This document shows positions 13,228 to 18,360 of a stretch of 18,360 nt of DNA, one piece after another. The notes under the pieces are model-generated. The model searched no databases. It was given only the letters and a program-made list of their open reading frames with translations, and had not been told where the DNA came from. How positions within the stretch are numbered: position 1 is the first letter of the stretch; each line of letters opens with the position of its first letter. Made by a program: the position numbers and the translations under genes. Origin of the DNA: RGIG5952 sp045603485 (GTDB taxonomy: Bacteria > Verrucomicrobiota > Kiritimatiellia > RFP12 > JAAYLN01); contig JAZUMF010000024.1 of NCBI GenBank assembly GCA_045603485.1, positions 1 through 18,360 on the forward strand, written 5' to 3'.

Positions 13228-16200
13228 ATGAATCTCGGTGAACTTAGGCTGTTTCAGTCAGCGATTAATATGCACAGCGCAGTCGATGCTAATGCGCGTG
13301 TTGGCATATCAAATCAAGAAGAGAGTGGCCTTGCCGGTCGAAATGTTGTGTTGCTTAAGTCCGGTTCCTCAAAGAGCGAGGATAATACAGAAGTTCGTCG
13401 CGCATTCAAGACGGCGTTGACGAAAGCGTTCAATGTCTCGCATCTTGAGGAGCTTCCGTCCGATGTCAAAAAGGCACTTAAAATCGGCGATTTCAAGGAG
13501 TCTAAAGATGGTGTTGTTGCAAGTACACGGCCGCTGACGATGCGGCGCATCCGTGCGGTGATGGGCGCCGTGCAGAACTACGCAAAGGCGGCGGCGAGCG
13601 ATGTTCATGAGCGTACAGCAATCGATACTGCGTTTGCGTCAGGTCTTCAAGATACGACGGTTGTCGGAGATGCGTTTAGGCGTTTGAATATCGCTTCTGG
13701 GCGTCAGCCTATGAAGATACAGATGCCGCTCCATGACAAGGAGGTTGATGTTCCGTTGTCGGCACTCTCGGCATACACGAAAGGAATCTCCGCTGAAAAT
13801 CTGCCTGTAGAGGTTGATCGGTTGAAAGAAGCCGTGGAGTCGGATCTCAAGGCTGGGCGCGAAATCTATCTGCAGCTCATGTCGGGCCGAACGGCTACGG
13901 ATTCGCCCGCCGCTCAGCGCACCTTGCGCCTTTATCTTTCTTTTGCGGCATTGGCAAATGGGAAAGGGCTTTCGAGCCGTGTAATCTCCGTTCCCGATCT
14001 GGAAGGGAGATTGGCAGCCTATCTCAACGGGAAAGCGAATATTGTCAGCGTGGCGGCCAATGACACCATTACGGGTTCCTCTGCCCGGTTGATGTTCGTC
14101 AGCGACCTTGATTTGCCAGGTGCGCCTGTATTCCCGCGCACGCCGATGGAGGTGAAGGCCCGTTATGTTTGTATAGAGAATAACCGGTTTTCGTCGAAAC
14201 TCCTTGAGCGCAAGGCGTTCAGTGAAACAGGGATGACCGTTTCTCAGATGTATGCGAATGTCAAGGCCGAATTTTGCCGACTTGTCGCTACCGAGGAAGA
14301 TGAACTCCGCGCGGCTGTTGAGAAGGAGATAGGACACTACGATGACAGCACAGCGGCCGGCCGTGCCGAGATCGAGAAAACGAAGGCTCGGAACGATCTC
14401 TTTGAGTACAGGTGCATGCTCAACGAATTTCTGTGCTATCTGCAATCCGACCGTGCGGATCTTGACCATCCGGAATTTAGAATCGGTGATGAAGTTGTTC
14501 TCACGCAAGATGAGATAGCTAAATTTGCAGGTGCGATAGATGCTGAATCGGTTGATCCTCAAGCCGATGCGCTGATTGCGCCGCAGGATAGACGCGCTGA
14601 AATAGGCACTCCTGAAAGTGTGGAGAACGCTGAGCAAGAGTCATCCGTTCCCACGCGCAAGTGGATTGTCGATCTGATAGGCTCGTGTGGCGTGCATAAG
14701 ATTGAAGAGGAATACCGTGACAGAGTCCGCGCAGGTGGCAAGAGAGAATTGCAAATGGTAAATCCCCTCATGGAGGGCTTGCGTTCGTTCTATATCTGCA
14801 TGTCGCGAGGGTGTGTGCCCGGAATTACGAGGGATCACTTGCGCGGTCTTCCGTCTCTTAGCAAGGAGAGGGTGGATGTGCCCGAGCAATGGATGCGACT
14901 ATTTGAAGGGTGCGACAAGCGTCTGCTTCTCGACCTTGCCTGGTACATCAAAAGTGGATGCGTTGATGTGGATTCTTCAAGCAGTAAGCCAATTTGGGAG
15001 GCGTTAAGAAGCGGCGTCATCAATCACAACCTGCCAGAATCGATCTGCAGGAATCTGGGTGGCTTTCTTACGCCTGATCGTATAGACGATAGCTTCAGCA
15101 ATCGTGTCAATGCAAGAACTTGTCTTAATGGTGCTCGTTTGACCAATGCCCGCGATCTGTCAGCCCGTGCGGCGTCGGCCATGTGGTCGTTTGGCACTTT
15201 CGATATGGGTAAGATTTTGCGCTACATTAAAGACTGCGGAAGCGACATCAACGAAATTTCAGTCGAGCAGCTGCAAAGACTCTCGGCGATTGCAGTTTTG
15301 GCGGATAATAGGCTGGAGGATGCACCCCTGTTTATCCAGCGCCAGACAGGCAAGCAGCCTTTAGATGTGACGACCGACGATCTTATCAGGCTGTTCAAAC
15401 TTAAAAGCACGAATGATCTCACGGACAAGGGGAATAGGCTTACGGGCGCGGCCAAAGATGTTGCTGACATACTCAAGGGCGATAAATTGCCGTCGATGAC
15501 TTCCGCTACAGGCAAGGATGTCTTTAATTTGATTTCGGCCATGCGCGATCTTTCAGAAGGTCGTGCGGGAGACCTGAAGAGCGTGGATTTTCTCGGGCAG
15601 AAGGTTTCGTTCCGCTTGACGGAATCTGGCGTGATGGTATTTAATGTGGCGGGATTAGAGTTTCGTGCAGCCAAAACGGCGCGTGAATTTGTCGAGATGT
15701 TCGAAGATGACGCCCTCGGCCATGTCGGACAGTTTGGCACGCATATCGTCATGAAGATGCTGCCGCAGATACGCGGCGCCGAGCTGACGGCAGACCCTGT
15801 ACTCCGCAGCCGTTCGCGCGAGTTATGCTTACGGTTCATCAAAGGCGCCATCGGGATGGATCCGTCCGCATTCGCGAGCGTCGGCACAAAAGAGCTCTTT
15901 AAAATTGCTGAAGGCGTCGCCGATGGCCGCTATCGGCTGCATACCGGAGAGGTGTCGGAAAGAGCCGTGAAGACGATGCTGGAGCGGTATATCAATCCTC
16001 GTCTCATGACGAGTGTTGAAGCCGCCGAAATGTGCAATGCGCTCGAGAATCTTGAAACGGTTCCCGTCAGTTTCACACACCGCGTCGGACGATCAAACGA
16101 AGATGTGTCGCTTTCGGGCAACAATGTTAAAATTGTACATGACTTCCTTTCAGATGTCGTCATTGAAGAAAACGTTCTTGACTTTGACAAGAGCCGTGTC

Positions 16201-18360
16201 GCCGACTCTGGCAATCCTGATCTGCGTGTAGTCGGCATCATGCGAAAGCATGTCAAGGCGCTCGTCGCCGTCATTCGCGATCCGTCACTTCTCGCGACAT
16301 TCCCTATGGCCGTTTCCGGCGGTTTTGATGACGCGTTCGCTTTTATAAGTGAATCCCTGTCGGCGTCGCTTCTCAGCACCGCCTCGGACGAGATGCTCGA
16401 GGATGTCATTTTGTTTCTTCTCGACACCGCAGAAAAGCCGCAAGGCGAATGGGCATCGTCCGTTGATGTTTATGTTGAAACGGCGGCAACGAATCCGATG
16501 GCCCGCACCATGGGTAGCGCAGCCTTGCTCGCCGCGCTTCACAAACTCACAGCTGGTCTAAACGGGTTTGAAAGCCGCATCGATCAATGTGTGCGCACAG
16601 CGATGGGAGAGATTCAAGAGGCGATTGTGCAGGCTTTTGAAGGGGTAGCTTCTAAACCGGCAGGCGCATCGGCTGATCCGATTTGGGCCATGGAGCTTGA
16701 AGAGATTGCCGCCGAATCTATGACGGATGTTTCAGGAGGATACGGCAGGTTTATGAAGAATGTCCTTTCCACCTATTTTGCAAAGTCATCTATCCAGGAG
16801 CAGCGCAGAATGGTGGCAAGCATGATTCGTCAAACAGATTCAGAGTCTTCACAGGCGAAGATGTTGGGAGGGTTGTTCAAGGGAGCAGGGCCTCTTCTGC
16901 AGAAGATGCTTCAGGGAGTGCCGCCTGGGGCTCTTGGCGCTGAAATGGCTGAAGCGTTGCAGGATGTGAAGTCCAACCTTCTGCCGATTCCGGATGTCTT
17001 CGTGAAGGCAGGCCTTAATCGAATCATTGAACGCTCTCAGGGGCGGATTAAATCAATTGAAGTTACGCGTTCGCTTGGGGCGGCATCGGTGGGACAGGCC
17101 TTCCTGTGTCGGATGGTCACGGACGAAAATCCTCAAGGCGAGGAATGCGTGGTGAAGCTTCTCAGGCCGACGGTCAAGACGGCCATTGCCAGAGAGAGGG
17201 AGATATTTGAAGCGGCCGCCTCCGATGTACCGGGAATGTCGCAGACATTCGCCGGGCAGCTTGCTCGAATCATGGAAGAGTTGGACTTTACTCTCGAGGC
17301 CTCCAACATCAACTTCGGGCGCAATGTCTATGAGAGCCCGATGTACTTCAGCCAGAAAAGCGTTTTTGACAGCAGTACACAGTCGGTTTTTATGGACGAT
17401 ATCCATTCGATGGAGGTGCACCCGCTGGCGACGCCCACGATGGATTGCCTCGTTCTCAAAAAAGCGCCGGGCGAAACGTACGACCGATATATGGCGTCCG
17501 TGCGTGAGAAGATCGGCGAGGTGAAAGGTCAGTTAAACAGTGCCTTGCAGGCAACGAATATCGTTCAGTTGTTTCAGTTGAAGGATTCACTTGACGCACT
17601 TTATGGCCAAGTTCTCAAGCGTCAGAAATACCTCGTTGATTTGACGAAAAAATGGGTGCAGGAGGGGCTTTTCGGTAACGGGTTCTATCATGGCGATCTC
17701 CATGCCGGAAACATCATGACTGACGGCAAGGGACTGACAGTCATTGATTTCGGAAATGCCACGCATCTGACTGACCTGGAACGCGCCAATGTGCTTAAAA
17801 TGATAACTGCGGCTCAAGTCGGGTGGAACGACATGTTTGAGTCGTCCTTTAGAGAACTTCTGACGGATAAGGGACGCGCGGACTTTGATCTGGCCAATAA
17901 AGACAAGGCCATCACGAAGGATCTTGCAGAAGTCCTTCATAGGGGTTCGTTATCGGATATCGGCATGCGCATCTCAGCGGCTCTGCAACTTCTGCAAAAG
18001 CACGGTATTGAAGTGCCCGGTTCAATCTACAACTTCAACCAATGTCAAATGCGCTTAGGCGGCACGGTGAATGAAATGTGCGATTTGCTGGACGAGATAT
18101 CAACGCTGATGTCGCAGATGTCGCTTCCTCATTTGGAGGTGCCTTCCGCCCGTGGCGGCGGAGTTGCGCGTCCCGGTGGGGTGATGATGAGAGATCTTAG
18201 TCTGGTGGTCTCCCAGGTTATGGATGCGTTTGGCAAGAATGAGGAACAATTGAGCGGTGTCATGACAGCGTTCGAACACTATATCAATCAGTATGACAGG
18301 AGTGATCAGAGCGAAGAATTCAAAAACAGATTGGCGGAAGAGTTTAATGACGAGAGCCTG
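13228..18360 (+). CDS. Giant candidate T3S effector with a UbiB/ADCK (ABC1) atypical kinase domain, 3' partial
   Basis: The frame is open for 1711 codons from the ATG at 13228 to the window end, with no stop. AAAGGA (13211-13216) precedes it and a CesT chaperone gene lies 43 nt upstream. There is no signal peptide or membrane segment. Residues 58-117 resemble the N-terminal segments of the products of 7162 and 10712. About 120-1200 is unrecognised and mostly helical. Residues about 1210-1600 carry the UbiB/ADCK signature in order: GP-x3-KMLQ (1221-1229, for KxGQ), the Ala-rich loop LGAASVGQ (1283-1290), the ATP lysine VVKLLRP (K1310), ELDF (E1351 and D1353, ExD motif), FYHGDLHAGN (D1490, N1495) and IDFG (D1507). 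All catalytic residues are present, so ATP binding is expected. UbiB-family proteins normally act in quinone biology. A secreted multidomain version with a CesT chaperone is unusual. The protein substrate, if any, is unknown. Confidence 0.85.
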   Translation, partial: MNLGELRLFQSAINMHSAVDANARVGISNQEESGLAGRNVVLLKSGSSKSEDNTEVRRAFKTALTKAFNVSHLEELPSDVKKALKIGDFKESKDGVVASTRPLTMRRIRAVMGAVQNYAKAAASDVHERTAIDTAFASGLQDTTVVGDAFRRLNIASGRQPMKIQMPLHDKEVDVPLSALSAYTKGISAENLPVEVDRLKEAVESDLKAGREIYLQLMSGRTATDSPAAQRTLRLYLSFAALANGKGLSSRVISVPDLEGRLAAYLNGKANIVSVAANDTITGSSARLMFVSDLDLPGAPVFPRTPMEVKARYVCIENNRFSSKLLERKAFSETGMTVSQMYANVKAEFCRLVATEEDELRAAVEKEIGHYDDSTAAGRAEIEKTKARNDLFEYRCMLNEFLCYLQSDRADLDHPEFRIGDEVVLTQDEIAKFAGAIDAESVDPQADALIAPQDRRAEIGTPESVENAEQESSVPTRKWIVDLIGSCGVHKIEEEYRDRVRAGGKRELQMVNPLMEGLRSFYICMSRGCVPGITRDHLRGLPSLSKERVDVPEQWMRLFEGCDKRLLLDLAWYIKSGCVDVDSSSSKPIWEALRSGVINHNLPESICRNLGGFLTPDRIDDSFSNRVNARTCLNGARLTNARDLSARAASAMWSFGTFDMGKILRYIKDCGSDINEISVEQLQRLSAIAVLADNRLEDAPLFIQRQTGKQPLDVTTDDLIRLFKLKSTNDLTDKGNRLTGAAKDVADILKGDKLPSMTSATGKDVFNLISAMRDLSEGRAGDLKSVDFLGQKVSFRLTESGVMVFNVAGLEFRAAKTAREFVEMFEDDALGHVGQFGTHIVMKMLPQIRGAELTADPVLRSRSRELCLRFIKGAIGMDPSAFASVGTKELFKIAEGVADGRYRLHTGEVSERAVKTMLERYINPRLMTSVEAAEMCNALENLETVPVSFTHRVGRSNEDVSLSGNNVKIVHDFLSDVVIEENVLDFDKSRVADSGNPDLRVVGIMRKHVKALVAVIRDPSLLATFPMAVSGGFDDAFAFISESLSASLLSTASDEMLEDVILFLLDTAEKPQGEWASSVDVYVETAATNPMARTMGSAALLAALHKLTAGLNGFESRIDQCVRTAMGEIQEAIVQAFEGVASKPAGASADPIWAMELEEIAAESMTDVSGGYGRFMKNVLSTYFAKSSIQEQRRMVASMIRQTDSESSQAKMLGGLFKGAGPLLQKMLQGVPPGALGAEMAEALQDVKSNLLPIPDVFVKAGLNRIIERSQGRIKSIEVTRSLGAASVGQAFLCRMVTDENPQGEECVVKLLRPTVKTAIAREREIFEAAASDVPGMSQTFAGQLARIMEELDFTLEASNINFGRNVYESPMYFSQKSVFDSSTQSVFMDDIHSMEVHPLATPTMDCLVLKKAPGETYDRYMASVREKIGEVKGQLNSALQATNIVQLFQLKDSLDALYGQVLKRQKYLVDLTKKWVQEGLFGNGFYHGDLHAGNIMTDGKGLTVIDFGNATHLTDLERANVLKMITAAQVGWNDMFESSFRELLTDKGRADFDLANKDKAITKDLAEVLHRGSLSDIGMRISAALQLLQKHGIEVPGSIYNFNQCQMRLGGTVNEMCDLLDEISTLMSQMSLPHLEVPSARGGGVARPGGVMMRDLSLVVSQVMDAFGKNEEQLSGVMTAFEHYINQYDRSDQSEEFKNRLAEEFNDESL

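Noticed and set aside
13639..14637. Long minus-strand open frame (332 codons) opposite the giant gene
   Set aside because: It lies wholly within the sense reading frame of the 13228 gene, has no ribosome-binding site context or recognisable domain, and reads like a basic low-complexity antisense shadow.
15222..15887. Minus-strand open frame (221 codons) opposite the giant gene
   Set aside because: Ser/Arg/Leu-rich antisense shadow of a strongly coding plus strand, with no motif.
1..18360. tRNA, rRNA, insertion sequence or integrase
   Set aside because: No cloverleaf, rRNA signature, transposase or recombinase reading frame was recognised, and no terminal inverted repeats flank the cluster within the window.

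Overview
This window looks like the translocon, needle-tip and effector part of a type III secretion (T3S) locus. It reads as one long plus-strand gene cluster from about 735 to beyond the end of the window. Evidence for T3S is a diagnostic set of genes in the expected order: a SycD/LcrH-type TPR chaperone (3062-3532), a YopB/IpaB-type two-helix translocator (3549-4625), a YopD/IpaC-type one-helix translocator (4645-6081), and two CesT-type small acidic chaperones (6691-7149, 12738-13184), each placed directly upstream of a large effector-like gene. No export-apparatus gene (ATPase, ring, export gate) is visible, so the machine must be encoded elsewhere. The organism cannot be named. Moderate GC, good Shine-Dalgarno sites and divergent T3S proteins suggest a Gram-negative bacterium outside the well-studied proteobacteria. 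A PVC-superphylum member such as a Lentisphaerota or Kiritimatiellota relative is my guess, and it is inference only.

Layout. Positions 1 to about 500 hold no convincing gene, but contain two 42-bp direct repeats with an internal dyad and other short repeats. Positions about 505-660 look like a structured RNA or leader region: a hairpin, a 17-codon leader-like ORF and a strong intrinsic terminator. A sigma-70-like promoter (675-703) then precedes an ECF sigma factor gene (735-1241). Just behind that gene, and again upstream of the gene at 2088, is the same bipartite motif TGTAAC-N16-CGTA, which has the architecture of an ECF promoter. The simplest reading is that this sigma factor switches on the downstream secretion genes, as HrpL and BtrS do in other T3S systems.

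After two small unknown genes (1307, 1602) comes a soluble coiled-coil protein resembling the N-terminal coil of IpaB/SipB (2088-3014), then the chaperone and translocators. Three small helical proteins (6094, 9579, 10192) share a C-terminal motif that resembles, from memory, Bsp22/EspA-type filament or tip proteins.

Three large effector candidates follow. The 794-aa product at 7162 carries a catalytic-loop and metal-site pattern like PI3/PI4 kinases and HipA. The 664-aa product at 10712 is unrecognised. The giant product from 13228, at least 1711 residues and running off the window, has a UbiB/ADCK (ABC1) atypical kinase domain near the visible C-terminal end. The three share a weakly similar N-terminal segment. 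Two chaperone-effector cassettes with two different atypical kinase folds inside one T3S locus are the most novel part of the window.
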